A stretch of DNA of 36,049 nt, taken from an uncultured Opitutia bacterium. Its GTDB lineage: Bacteria > Verrucomicrobiota > Verrucomicrobiia > Opitutales > Opitutaceae. The stretch's first letter is position 1. Each line of letters opens with the position of its first letter. Shown here in pieces: positions 9,120-18,583 of this stretch. The position numbers and the translations under genes are program-made. A model generated the notes under the pieces. It had not been told where the DNA came from and made no database searches. It saw only the letters and a program-made list of their open reading frames with translations. Location: assembly GCA_903830425.1 (NCBI GenBank), contig CAIKTR010000088.1:1-36049 (forward strand), given 5' to 3'.

Positions 9120-10133
9120 CTACTCCAGAAAGGAGTCCTGCTTGGGCGTCTGGGCGGCCTCGCTGGCGGGCGGGGCGTTGAGATGACGCGGCGGACGGGA
9201 GGCTTTCTGGGCCACCGCGGTTTCCCGATCCGCCACGATGCGGTCGCACATCTGATGGAGGTGCATCCGGAGCCACTGGGTCGTGTTGCTGCCGGGGGTG
9301 TAGTCGGCGGGACCGTAGTGATCGATGCGGCCGGACTGGCGCAGGCGGTCGTTCTGGGCGAATTCGGCGGCATCCTCCGGATTATAGACGGCGTAGGCGC
9401 GGCCGCCGCCGCCCTTGACGACGGAAAAGCTCGGCACATCGCTCGGACCGTCGGCGATGTAGATCATGTTCTGGAAGGGGATCCGGCGGTCCTCCGCCCG
9501 CAGCGTCGAATTGACGTCGATCGCCGGGTTCTTGTTCGTGCCCTTGTTGATCTCAAAGATGGCGCGGGTCTTGGTCGTGTTGTCGATCACGAGGCCGATC
9601 TGCGCGATCTCGGCCTCGGCGCTGAGGGAGAGTTCCTTCTGCTTGAGGAAGCCGGGCTGGAGGGGGTTCTCGATGAACTCGCAGGCCCAGACCCCGTCGA
9701 TGTGCGGCGCAATGGCGCTGCCGCGGATCATGGCGGCGATCCCGGTGCTGACGATGTAGTGCTCCAGCGCGATCTCGTGCTTCTGGTACTCGGGCTTCTC
9801 GCGGACGAACGCCTGGGCACGGCCAAAAAAATCGGGCAGCCCCGGGTAGAACCCGATCTCGGCGCCGCATTCGTGCAGGATTTTATTGTTCAGGCCCTTG
9901 AGCGGCCCGGCCAGCGTGTAGGTGAGCAGGTGGTTGAGATAGCTGATCTCGGGCGACAGGTTGTACCCGCGCTGGCGGTAGTGCTCGGAGAGCTTGTTGG
10001 TCTCGTTCCAGAAATTGGCCTCGTTGACGCCGTAGCGGCGGAACAGGGGCGTCTGCATGTAGCCCGGGATAAGAGTCTTGTCGAAATCCCAGATACAGGC
10101 GATGATGTTTTGAGTGAAGAGCGTCGTGGCCAT
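9120..10133 (-). CDS. HAD-superfamily phosphatase
   Basis: A 337-residue protein with the haloacid dehalogenase signature. Motif I is DFDKT at residues 16-20, with nucleophile Asp16 and acid/base Asp18. A motif IV-like YIADGPSDVPSF near residue 232 carries the metal-binding aspartates. The long insertion between them (about residues 25-180) is a large cap domain that would set substrate choice. No signal peptide is present, so it should be cytosolic. The last 40 residues are Ala/Pro-rich and probably disordered. The substrate cannot be predicted from sequence. It is transcribed divergently from prfA across 117 bp. Confidence 0.85.
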   Translation of the reverse strand: MATTLFTQNIIACIWDFDKTLIPGYMQTPLFRRYGVNEANFWNETNKLSEHYRQRGYNLSPEISYLNHLLTYTLAGPLKGLNNKILHECGAEIGFYPGLPDFFGRAQAFVREKPEYQKHEIALEHYIVSTGIAAMIRGSAIAPHIDGVWACEFIENPLQPGFLKQKELSLSAEAEIAQIGLVIDNTTKTRAIFEINKGTNKNPAIDVNSTLRAEDRRIPFQNMIYIADGPSDVPSFSVVKGGGGRAYAVYNPEDAAEFAQNDRLRQSGRIDHYGPADYTPGSNTTQWLRMHLHQMCDRIVADRETAVAQKASRPPRHLNAPPASEAAQTPKQDSFLE

Positions 10134-10151
10134 GGCTGAGCAACCCCGCTA

Positions 10152-10163
10152 GGCGGATCCGCC
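10152..10163. repeat. 12-bp perfect palindrome between divergent HAD gene and prfA
   Basis: GGCGGATCCGCC is a perfect palindrome 19 bp upstream of the HAD start codon and 88 bp upstream of prfA. It could be an operator or part of an mRNA leader hairpin, but GC-rich palindromes of this size arise by chance in such DNA. Confidence 0.3.
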
Positions 10164-10250
10164 GGGCGATGTTGCGCTGAGCGAAGCCGCTCCGCGCGGC
10201 CCACGCAATTCGCAAATCATCCCGTCCGCCCTCCCTCCCTTTACCGTTCC

Positions 10251-11369
<1,119 letters not shown>

Positions 11370-11370
11370 C

Positions 11371-12219
11371 ATGCTCACGGTCCTGGAGGTCATCAAGAAG
11401 ACCACGGAATTCTTCGCCGCGAAGGGCCTCGAGTCCCCGCGCCTGAATGCCGAGCTGCTGGTGGGGCACGCGCTCGCGCTCAAGCGCATGCAGCTCTACC
11501 TCCAGTTCGAGCGGCCGCTGTCCGCCCCGGAGCTGGAGTCCATCCGGACGCTGGTCCGGCGGCGCGGGCTGCGGGAGCCGGTCCAGTACATCCTGGGGGA
11601 AACCGATTTCTTCGGACTCAAGCTGAAGGTCGACCGCCGCGCCCTGATTCCGCGGCCGGAGACGGAGCGGCTGCTCGAACTGGTCACCGGGCGCCTCGGG
11701 GCGCCCCCGGCGGCGATCCTGGACCTCGGGACGGGCAGCGGGGCCATTGCCCTGGCCCTGGCCAAGCACTATCCGGCGGCGCGGGTGACCGCGGTGGACC
11801 TGAGCGCCGAGGCTCTGGCCCTCGCGCAGGAAAACACCGCGGCCTGCGGCCTGGCCGGTCAGCTCACCCTGCTGCAGTCCAGCTGGTTTGACGGACTGCC
11901 GCCGGGCGGGTGCTTCGACCTGATCGTTGCCAATCCGCCGTATCTGTCGGCGGAGGAGACGGCGCTGGCCGCGCCGGAAGTCCGCGCGCACGAGCCGATG
12001 CAGGCGTTGACTGCGGCGGAGGACGGCCTGGCGGACCTGAGGAAAATTCTGGCGGACGCGGCCCGGTTTCTCGCCCCGGGCGGGATGCTGGCGCTCGAGA
12101 CGGGGATTGCCCAGCATGCCGCGCTCGCGGCGCTGGCGGTCCCGGCCGGGTTTTTGCGCACGGAATCGCTACCCGACCTGACGGGCCGCGACCGGTTCTT
12201 CCTCGCCTGGCGGGAGTAA
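11371..12219 (+). CDS. prmC: peptide chain release factor N5-glutamine methyltransferase
   Basis: A 282-residue SAM-dependent methyltransferase that methylates the glutamine of the GGQ motif in release factors. A helical N-terminal substrate-binding domain (about 1-85) is followed by a Rossmann methyltransferase domain with the SAM motif ILDLGTGSGAIALALA at 116-131 and the catalytic NPPY at 188-191. It starts 1 nt after the prfA stop, so the two are surely co-transcribed and probably translationally coupled, which is the usual arrangement. It ends 32 bp before the convergent protease gene. Confidence 0.97.
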   Translation: MLTVLEVIKKTTEFFAAKGLESPRLNAELLVGHALALKRMQLYLQFERPLSAPELESIRTLVRRRGLREPVQYILGETDFFGLKLKVDRRALIPRPETERLLELVTGRLGAPPAAILDLGTGSGAIALALAKHYPAARVTAVDLSAEALALAQENTAACGLAGQLTLLQSSWFDGLPPGGCFDLIVANPPYLSAEETALAAPEVRAHEPMQALTAAEDGLADLRKILADAARFLAPGGMLALETGIAQHAALAALAVPAGFLRTESLPDLTGRDRFFLAWRE

Positions 12220-12251
12220 GCCCGACGCGGCCGTCACCGGGCTGGGTGGTG

Positions 12252-14474
12252 CTAGCCCTGGCGGTCCAGCAGCGCGGTCAGCGGGGCGTGCGGGTCGGCC
12301 GTGAAGGGCTTTTCCTGCCCGAGGACGATGGCGTCGTTCACCACGCGCAGGCTTTCGCGCAGGAACACATCCACCTTGGCGTAGGCCCCGTCCGCATCGG
12401 TGCTCAGTTCGCTCTCGTAGTCCTCGCCGTCGGTGGGCGTGGCGGCCTCGGCCTTTTTCGGCGCCTTGATCCGGGGGGCGGGGGGCGGGCCGAGGCGGTA
12501 CTCGCGATAGGGGAAGTCATGCTTGGCCAGCGCCAGTTTTTCCGCCTCGAGCGCCTTGCGGAACGTCTCGTCGGCCGCCTTCTGCTGGCGGCGGGCCTCG
12601 AGGTTCAGCGAGACGAGCTTCTGGTCCTGGCGCATCTTGAACCAGTCGATGCTCTTCCGGAGGTAGAGGAACTCCTCGAGCTTGGCCTGGCGCGCGGCGC
12701 TGGCCGCCCGCAGGGGCTGGACGATCTTGGCGTCGAGGGCGCGGCCCTCAAACTGGCTGGTCGGGATCTCGTCCCAGGCCAGGGCATGGGGCAGGGCGCC
12801 TTCCCCGATGGGCAGGAGCTCGTCGATGGACGGCAGAACGATGTCGGGCACGACGCCCTTGAGCTGGGTGGAGGAGCCGTTGGGCAGGTAGTATTTCTGG
12901 ATGGTGAGCTTCACGGCGCCGGTCTTGCCCGGCGAGCGGGCGAGCTGGGGCACCAGGTTTTTCATCTCCCAGACGCTCTGCACGGAGCCCTTGCCGTGGG
13001 TCGAGCTGTCGCCGATGACGATCGCGCGGCCGTAGTTTTGCAGCGCGCCGGTGACGATCTCCGAGGCCGAGGCGCTGAAGCGGTCCACCAGCACGGCGAG
13101 CGGGCCGTCGTAGGCAATCCCGCGGTTGGTGTCGCGGTCGACCTGGATTTCACCGAGAGAATTTTTCACCTGCACGACCGGGCCCTGGCTGATGAAGAGC
13201 CCGGCGAGGTCGATCGCCTCGGTGAGGTAGCCGCCGCCGTTGTGGCGCAGGTCGAGGACCAGGCCGCGGATGCCGGCGCCCTTGAGCTGGGCGATGAGCT
13301 CGGCGACGTCCTTGGTGGCGCTCGGCTTGTTCGCGCTGTCGGAGTCGGCCGGACCGTAAAAAGACGGCAGGCTGATGACGCCGAGCGGGACGGGCTGGCC
13401 GGCGGGGCCGGGCACCTGGAAGACGGCGGCGTGGGCGCGGGCGTCGTTGAGCTTCACGATGTCGCGGGTGATGGTGATGAGCTTGCGGACGGACGGATCG
13501 GGGGCGTCGGCGGGCTGGACGGTGAGGGTCACCTTCGTGCCCTTGCTGCCGCGGATGCGCTCGACGATCCGGCGGAGCTTCATGCCGATGACTTCCACCG
13601 GCTCGGCATCGACCTGGGCGACGGAGAGGATCTTGTCGCCGGGCTTGAGCTGCTTGCTGAGGTCGGCGGGGCCGCCGGGAACGATTTCCTTCACTGTGCA
13701 GTAGTCGTCCTCGACGCTGAGCACGGCGCCGATGCCGACGAGCTCGAGCTTCATCTGGATGCCGAAGTCCTCGAAGGTCTCGGCGGAGAAGTAGGTGGAA
13801 TGCGGGTCGTAGAGCCGGGCGACGTTGGCGAGGAAGAGTTCGGCGATCTCGTTGCCCTCGATCTCGCCCAGGTTCTTGAGCATGCGCTCGTAGCGCTTGT
13901 GGACGGCCTGCTTGGCCTCGGGCAGGGTCTTCTTGTTCATCAGCTCCGCGATCAGCTCGTACTTGAGCCGCTGGTGCCAGAGGGCATCGGCGGCCGCGGC
14001 GGTGGCGGGCCACTCTGCCTTGGTGCGGTCGAAGCGGTAGCTGTCCTGGCCGGTGAGCTCGATGTTCTGGTCGAGCTCGGTGAAAATCCAGTTGATGCGG
14101 GCGGCGGTCCGGGACTCGTAGGTGGTGAAAATCTCGTAGGCGGCGTCGATGTTGCCGAGGCCGCTGAGGTTCCAGTAGACGTTCTTGCCGTAGCGGGCGC
14201 CGAACCCGGCCTTGTCGCTGGCGAGGAAGAACAGCCGCTGGCCGTCGAGGTCGGCCATGAACTCCGGGATGACCTCCGCAAAGTCGGTGCTGCGGACGGA
14301 ATCGCGGTTGTAGTGGGCCTGCTCGAGGAGTTGGACGAGGGTGCGGGCCTCGACGGTGAGGGCGGACGAGCTGGAGAGCTTCTGGTCGCTCCGGGCCAGC
14401 AGCGCCGAGGGGACGGAGAGGGCCAGAAGGGCGGCACCGAGGGCGAACGGCCGGAGGAGGGCGGGACGAATCAT
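12252..14474 (-). CDS. prc: tail-specific (C-terminal processing) S41 protease
   Basis: A 740-residue exported serine protease of the Prc/Tsp type, which degrades proteins from their C-termini in the periplasm. The N-terminus (MIRPALLRPFALGAALLALS) is a signal peptide. A PDZ domain lies at roughly residues 235-330 (KEIVPGGPADLSKQLKPGDKI). The catalytic Ser/Lys dyad is in RFSASASEIVTGAL (near residue 468) and STHGKGSVQ (near 493), preceded by the oxyanion-loop LRHNGGGYL. A long helical C-terminal domain follows, as in E. coli Prc. The start at 14474 places the signal peptide at the N-terminus; the frame upstream is open but not signal-like. No terminator with a T-run was seen at the convergent 3' end. 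Confidence 0.95.
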   Translation of the reverse strand: MIRPALLRPFALGAALLALSVPSALLARSDQKLSSSSALTVEARTLVQLLEQAHYNRDSVRSTDFAEVIPEFMADLDGQRLFFLASDKAGFGARYGKNVYWNLSGLGNIDAAYEIFTTYESRTAARINWIFTELDQNIELTGQDSYRFDRTKAEWPATAAAADALWHQRLKYELIAELMNKKTLPEAKQAVHKRYERMLKNLGEIEGNEIAELFLANVARLYDPHSTYFSAETFEDFGIQMKLELVGIGAVLSVEDDYCTVKEIVPGGPADLSKQLKPGDKILSVAQVDAEPVEVIGMKLRRIVERIRGSKGTKVTLTVQPADAPDPSVRKLITITRDIVKLNDARAHAAVFQVPGPAGQPVPLGVISLPSFYGPADSDSANKPSATKDVAELIAQLKGAGIRGLVLDLRHNGGGYLTEAIDLAGLFISQGPVVQVKNSLGEIQVDRDTNRGIAYDGPLAVLVDRFSASASEIVTGALQNYGRAIVIGDSSTHGKGSVQSVWEMKNLVPQLARSPGKTGAVKLTIQKYYLPNGSSTQLKGVVPDIVLPSIDELLPIGEGALPHALAWDEIPTSQFEGRALDAKIVQPLRAASAARQAKLEEFLYLRKSIDWFKMRQDQKLVSLNLEARRQQKAADETFRKALEAEKLALAKHDFPYREYRLGPPPAPRIKAPKKAEAATPTDGEDYESELSTDADGAYAKVDVFLRESLRVVNDAIVLGQEKPFTADPHAPLTALLDRQG

Positions 14475-14611
14475 GGGGGAAGTAAGATAGCCAATGGGGG
14501 CAAATGTTTCACGCCGACCGGACAAATCACGGACCGGGATCAACCGGGCCCGGCCGCGCGGGCTCACTTAAACGGGTGAAACCGGCGCGCTGTCGAGCCG
14601 ACTTTGTGCGA

Positions 14612-15496
14612 CTAATGCCGGCTGAGCAGGTCCTTGGCCTCGTCGAGCCGGCGCTTTTCCTCGGCGGTGAGGGCGCCGAAACCCTGGCTGTTGATCTTGT
14701 CGAGGATGCGGTCCACCTCGACGCGCAGCTCCTCCTTTCGGCCGAGGTTGACCTGGAAGGGGGCGGCGGCGGCGGCCTGGGCGGCCTTTTTGGCCCAGCG
14801 GGGCAGTTCGATCCCGGCGCGCCGGGAGGGGAGGCGCCAGTTGAGTTCATGCCCGTACCGGAAGTAGAGCCAGCCGGCGGCCATGCCGCCGAGGTGGGCG
14901 GAATGCGCGAAACCGAAGGGCGAGACGGCGCCCAGGACCTCGTAGAACAGACACCCGGTGAGGTCGATCAGGACCGCGGCGATCGCCACGTGCTTGGGCT
15001 TGAGCGTGACCGGCACGACGAAAAACAGGAGGAAGGTCACCGGCTGGTGGGGGTGGAAACACGCGAACACCACGAAGAGGCCGAACACCCCGGCCGACGC
15101 CCCGACGAGGGTGCCGCCAAGCTGCCAGTTGACCGCCGCCCAAACCGCGCCGCCCGCGATCACGGCCGCCGCATAGAGGCCGAGGAAGCGCCCGCGCCCC
15201 AGCATCGGCTCCAGGACCCGGCCGATAAAATAGAGCCCGAGCAGGTTCGAGAGGATGTGCAGCAGGTTGCCGGGGTCGTGCAGAAAGCCGTATGTCAGCA
15301 GCGTCCAGCCCCACCCGTGGCGCAGTCCGCTCCCGGTGAGGCCCAGCAGGTGTTCCATCAGGCCCGGCGAGGCGAACACCCGCGAGGCGGCAATTTGCAG
15401 CACAAAGCCGGCGATGATGGCGGCGACCAGCCAGGCGAGCACCGAGGCCTGTTCGCGGGGATAGGGGTCGCGCAGGTAGGTTCGATCCGAAGACAT
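14612..15496 (-). CDS. rhomboid-family intramembrane serine protease
   Basis: A 294-residue polytopic membrane protein with six predicted helices. The rhomboid signature is complete: LLHILSNLLGLYFIGRVLEP (helix 2 with conserved His/Asn), the catalytic serine in VGASAGVFGL (Ser134) and the catalytic histidine in AHSAHLGGMAAGWLYF (His201). About 70 residues of soluble C-terminal tail end in a helical segment (VDRILDKINSQGFGALTAEEKRRLDEA), seen in rhomboids of Bacteroidetes and Verrucomicrobia. It would cleave transmembrane substrates within the inner membrane. The ATG at 15496 is preferred over one 33 nt upstream because the latter adds no conserved sequence. It is divergent from the ferredoxin gene. 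Confidence 0.92.
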   Translation of the reverse strand: MSSDRTYLRDPYPREQASVLAWLVAAIIAGFVLQIAASRVFASPGLMEHLLGLTGSGLRHGWGWTLLTYGFLHDPGNLLHILSNLLGLYFIGRVLEPMLGRGRFLGLYAAAVIAGGAVWAAVNWQLGGTLVGASAGVFGLFVVFACFHPHQPVTFLLFFVVPVTLKPKHVAIAAVLIDLTGCLFYEVLGAVSPFGFAHSAHLGGMAAGWLYFRYGHELNWRLPSRRAGIELPRWAKKAAQAAAAAPFQVNLGRKEELRVEVDRILDKINSQGFGALTAEEKRRLDEAKDLLSRH

Positions 15497-15636
15497 CGGG
15501 CGGAGGATGGAACTGCCGGGGACAAACACAAGCCGGCACCCGATAAAATCCGGCGGGATCCGGCCGGGCCGTCGCCCGCCGATTCCCGGGCCGGTCGGTC
15601 GGCCTCCAAAATGGAATGGGGCCGTCGCCAGACCGC

Positions 15637-15664
15637 TTGACAGCGGTTTTATTTACTCTTTGTT
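15637..15664 (+). promoter_or_regulatory. probable promoter of the ferredoxin gene
   Basis: A perfect -35 hexamer TTGACA at 15637-15642 is followed after 16 bp by a weak -10 candidate, TTTGTT (15659-15664), only 10 bp before the ferredoxin ATG. The leader would be nearly absent. The -35 match is strong and the -10 is not. Confidence 0.4.
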
Positions 15665-15674
15665 CGCCCGAATC

Positions 15675-15911
15675 ATGGCCAACAAAGCAGAAAAATGGGC
15701 GCAAAACGCCGGAGGCAAATTTTACGTCGACCAGCAATGCATCGACTGTGATCTCTGCCGCGAGACCGCCCCCGCCTTCTTCACCCGCCACGACGAGGGC
15801 GGCTATTCGTTCGTCCACAAGCAGCCGACCGCTGAGGACGAAATCGCCGTCTGCATGGAGGCCCTCGAGGGCTGTCCGGTCGAGGCGATCGGCAACGACG
15901 GCGAGGCCTAA
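15675..15911 (+). CDS. [4Fe-4S] ferredoxin, single cluster
   Basis: A 78-residue soluble electron carrier. The cysteines are arranged CIDCDLC (three Cys spaced 2 and 2) followed, some 40 residues later, by a Cys-Pro (GCPVEAIG). This supplies four ligands for one [4Fe-4S] cluster, as in Desulfovibrio-type single-cluster ferredoxins. The segment between the two motifs (PAFFTRHDEGGYSFVHKQPTAEDE) replaces the second cluster motif. The start at 15675 places the Cys motif about 20 residues in; the frame is open upstream but there is no conserved sequence. It is a monocistronic unit with its own promoter and terminator. Confidence 0.93.
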   Translation: MANKAEKWAQNAGGKFYVDQQCIDCDLCRETAPAFFTRHDEGGYSFVHKQPTAEDEIAVCMEALEGCPVEAIGNDGEA

Positions 15912-15934
15912 GCCCGCCGCGCCGCCAGGACCAG

Positions 15935-15957
15935 CCCCGGCTCCCGCTGGGGTTTTT
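15935..15957 (+). terminator. intrinsic terminator after the ferredoxin gene
   Basis: A 7-bp GC-rich stem, CCCCGGC (15935-15941) with GCTGGGG (15946-15952, one G-T wobble), has a 4-nt loop and is followed directly by five Ts. It starts 23 bp after the ferredoxin stop and has the standard shape of a Rho-independent terminator. Confidence 0.75.
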
Positions 15958-16059
15958 CGTTCCCGCGTTCCGCGCCTCCACGGGCTTGGTTAAGGGGATT
16001 TAGCTATCTGGCTAACCCGAGCTTGTTTTCCCGGCCTCGCCTGCTAGCGCTGTCGGGTG

Positions 16060-17907
16060 ATGAAGGCACCCTATTATCTGGCAGGCTGGGGGCTCGGCGC
16101 GCTGCTGGGCGGCCAATGGCTCTGCGGCCAGTCGGCGCCGGTGCGCCTGCCAGAGGTGGCGGTCTACTCGACCCGGGTGGCCAACCAATCGCCGGCCGGG
16201 GCCTTCGCCATGCCGCTGTCGGCGCTGCGGTTTGAGCCGCAGGTGGACGTCCAGGCCCGCAATTTGGCCGAGGCCCAGGCGGATGTGACTCTGCGGGGCG
16301 GTACCTTTGAAGGCACGGGGTTCCGACTCGGAGCGCTCTCCCTCGTCGACCCGCAGACCGGGCACTACGCCGCCGAGCTGCCGGTGGCCCCGGCCCTGCT
16401 GGGGGCGCCGGAAATCCTCACGGGCGCGGCCCACGCCTGGCTGACGACCAACTCGACGGTGGGCGCGGTGGCGTATGGCTGGAAGCCGGTACGCACGGGT
16501 GGCTCCCTGGCGGTGGCGGCGGGCACGGATGGACTGAACCGGCAGGAGTTTTACCAGGGCTATGCGAGCGATGCGGTGTTCCTCGGGCAGCGACTGGCCG
16601 CGGATGTGGCGTGGGGACGCTCGGAATCGGACGGCGCCGTGCCGTTTGGCGACAGCCACCTGGAGCGGGTGAACGTCCGGCTGCAGCTCGCGAGCGCCGC
16701 GGCGCAGACCGATCTCTTTGCGGGCTATCAGGCCAAGTTCCTGGGCTGGCCCAATCTCTACACGCCCTTCAATTCGATGGAAACCGACCGCCTGCAGACC
16801 CTGCTGGTGGCGCTGAACCACCGGCGCGATCTGGGCGGCGGCAATTTTATCGAGGCCGGCGCCTATCATCGGCGCAACAAGGATGACTACGCCTTCAACC
16901 GGTTCGCGCCGCTGGGTGCGCTCCACCCGTTCCAGCACACGACCGGGGTCAACGGCGCGGCGGCGGGCGGGCGGCAGCGGCTGGGTGAGCTGTTCCTGAA
17001 CTATCACGGCGAAGTCCTGGCGGATGAGCTGAGGTCGACGTCGTTGACGGCGGGGCGCTTCAGCTCGCGCACCTTGGGCAAGCTGGCGGTGGTGCCGGAG
17101 ATCGTCTGGCGGCAGGCGGACGGCGCAGACGTCACCCTGCAGGCCGGGGCGGCGTGGGACCAGTCGAACCACGACGGAGCGGCGGTTTCGCCGGTGCTGG
17201 CGGTGGCCCGCGATTCGCGCTCGTCCCCCGTCCAGCGCGTCCACCTGAGCTACGCGACCGTCACCCAGCTGCCGAGCTACACGGCGCTCAACTCCAGCGC
17301 GGTGGCCGGGCTCTTCCGCGGCAATCCCACCCTCGGCCGGGAGACGAGCCACAACCTGGAATTGGGCGCCAGCGGAACGCTCGACGGCTGGGCGGCGCAG
17401 GCCGCGCTATTTTACCGTCAGGATGAGGATTTGGTCGACTGGACCTTTCGTCAGGGCGTGACCGCGCGGACGGCCAACCGGATGAACCTGGCGACGTCCG
17501 GCGCGGAGCTGGTGGTCCGGCGTCCCTGGGCGGCCGGCGAGTGGGTGCTCGGCTACACCGTGCTGGCCAAGTCGCCCGACTATCGCGGGGCGCCGGTAGA
17601 CGCCAGTTTCTACGCGCTCAACTATGCGCGGCACCGCCTGACGGCGGCGTTCACCGTGCGCCTGGGGCGCGAATTCGAGCTGCGCTGCGACAACGCGCTC
17701 CGCCGGCAGGCGGACAATTTCCTGCGCACCACGGGGGGCGACGAGGCGGTCATCAGCTCACTGGGGCTCACCTACCGGCCGGCCAAGGGAAGGGGAGGCG
17801 AGTTCACGCTGCTGGCGGACAATCTCTGGAACTCCCGTTTTCAGGCGGTACCCGCGGTGCCCGCCGCCGGCCGCCAGATTTCGGCAGGCGTGGCCCGCCG
17901 GTGGTGA
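16060..17907 (+). CDS. TonB-dependent outer-membrane receptor
   Basis: A 615-residue outer-membrane protein. An N-terminal signal peptide (MKAPYYLAGWGLGALLGGQWLCG) is followed by a plug domain at about residues 30-140, containing RNLAEAQADVTLRGGTFEGTGF and VDPQTGHYAAELPV. The remaining sequence is beta-barrel and ends in an aromatic residue (VARRW), as expected for recognition by the Bam complex. Size and plug resemble the BtuB-like vitamin/siderophore receptors more than the very large SusC type. The substrate is unknown. The frame offers GTG at 16057 and ATG at 16060, and ATG was taken. No riboswitch was found in the 148 bp before it, and no transport genes are adjacent, so TonB and a permease must be supplied from elsewhere. 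Confidence 0.85.
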   Translation: MKAPYYLAGWGLGALLGGQWLCGQSAPVRLPEVAVYSTRVANQSPAGAFAMPLSALRFEPQVDVQARNLAEAQADVTLRGGTFEGTGFRLGALSLVDPQTGHYAAELPVAPALLGAPEILTGAAHAWLTTNSTVGAVAYGWKPVRTGGSLAVAAGTDGLNRQEFYQGYASDAVFLGQRLAADVAWGRSESDGAVPFGDSHLERVNVRLQLASAAAQTDLFAGYQAKFLGWPNLYTPFNSMETDRLQTLLVALNHRRDLGGGNFIEAGAYHRRNKDDYAFNRFAPLGALHPFQHTTGVNGAAAGGRQRLGELFLNYHGEVLADELRSTSLTAGRFSSRTLGKLAVVPEIVWRQADGADVTLQAGAAWDQSNHDGAAVSPVLAVARDSRSSPVQRVHLSYATVTQLPSYTALNSSAVAGLFRGNPTLGRETSHNLELGASGTLDGWAAQAALFYRQDEDLVDWTFRQGVTARTANRMNLATSGAELVVRRPWAAGEWVLGYTVLAKSPDYRGAPVDASFYALNYARHRLTAAFTVRLGREFELRCDNALRRQADNFLRTTGGDEAVISSLGLTYRPAKGRGGEFTLLADNLWNSRFQAVPAVPAAGRQISAGVARRW

Positions 17908-18037
17908 CAGTGCTCCCGAGCGACCGAGGCCGTCCGCGCCTGCCCGGGCCGACCGGTGTCACGCGCAGGATTGACGGCAGCCTCAGGCCTGCAAAGAAAG
18001 CTCCCCGCATCCCGCACCTCATCCAACCTTCCCTCGC

Positions 18038-18484
18038 ATGATCATCGCCGATATTGCCAAGATCCCCGGTCGCACGTTCCCCGCCCGACGCATGGGCCGC
18101 GGCCTGGTGGGCCAAGCCGGCCAACCCATCCCGGCCAAGGGTTTCACCATGGGCTACGTGGTGCTTGAGCCCAACGGCGGCCAGGTGCCCTGGCACAACC
18201 AGGAGCAGGAGGAGGTGTACATGGTGCTGCAGGGCCGCGGCGAAATCTGCGTCGGCACCGAGCGCTCCGAGATCACGGCCGGCCAGGCGGTCTTCATGCC
18301 GCCCACCCAGTTTCACCAGCTGACCAACATCGGCGACACCCCCCTGCACATGATGTATGTCTACTGCCCGGGTGGGGACGTGGCGCACTGGCGGCAGGAA
18401 CTGGATGGCTCCCTGCCGCCCGCCGGCGTGGGCGCGACGCCGCCGCTGCCCGCCGGGGCCCAGCCGCAGCACCTCAAGCCGTAA
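18038..18484 (+). CDS. cupin-domain protein
   Basis: A 148-residue single-domain cupin. The first motif reads GGQVPWHNQEQEEVYMVLQG, with His53, Gln55 and Glu59 in the metal-ligand positions. The second is PPTQFHQLTN, with His93. The second histidine of motif 1 is replaced by Gln, which is seen in some active cupins but alters the metal site. The last 35 residues are Ala/Pro/Gly-rich. It lies 99 bp upstream of a Gfo/Idh/MocA oxidoreductase, and such pairs are common in carbohydrate catabolism, where cupins act as isomerases, dioxygenases or binding proteins. The exact role is unknown. The 130 bp upstream hold no strong promoter. Confidence 0.85.
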   Translation: MIIADIAKIPGRTFPARRMGRGLVGQAGQPIPAKGFTMGYVVLEPNGGQVPWHNQEQEEVYMVLQGRGEICVGTERSEITAGQAVFMPPTQFHQLTNIGDTPLHMMYVYCPGGDVAHWRQELDGSLPPAGVGATPPLPAGAQPQHLKP

Positions 18485-18583
18485 TTTCCCGCCGGCGCAC
18501 GGCCAGGCCACCGGGCTGGGCCGCGCTAATCCGCGGCTTGCGCCACCCCTCACACCCCTTCAATACCCTTTCTCTCCACACCA

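Noticed and set aside
12217-12243. AGCCCG/CGGGCT inverted repeat between prmC and the protease gene as terminator
   Set aside because: No T-run on either strand and a 13-nt loop, so it was not called.
11910-14579. Open frame of 889 codons on the plus strand
   Set aside because: It is antisense to the tail-specific protease and overlaps prmC, and its Gly/Leu/Val/Glu-rich composition is that of a shadow.
15912-16059. Cobalamin riboswitch before the TonB-dependent receptor
   Set aside because: The gap is only 148 bp, part of it a terminator, and no conserved B12-box was recognised.
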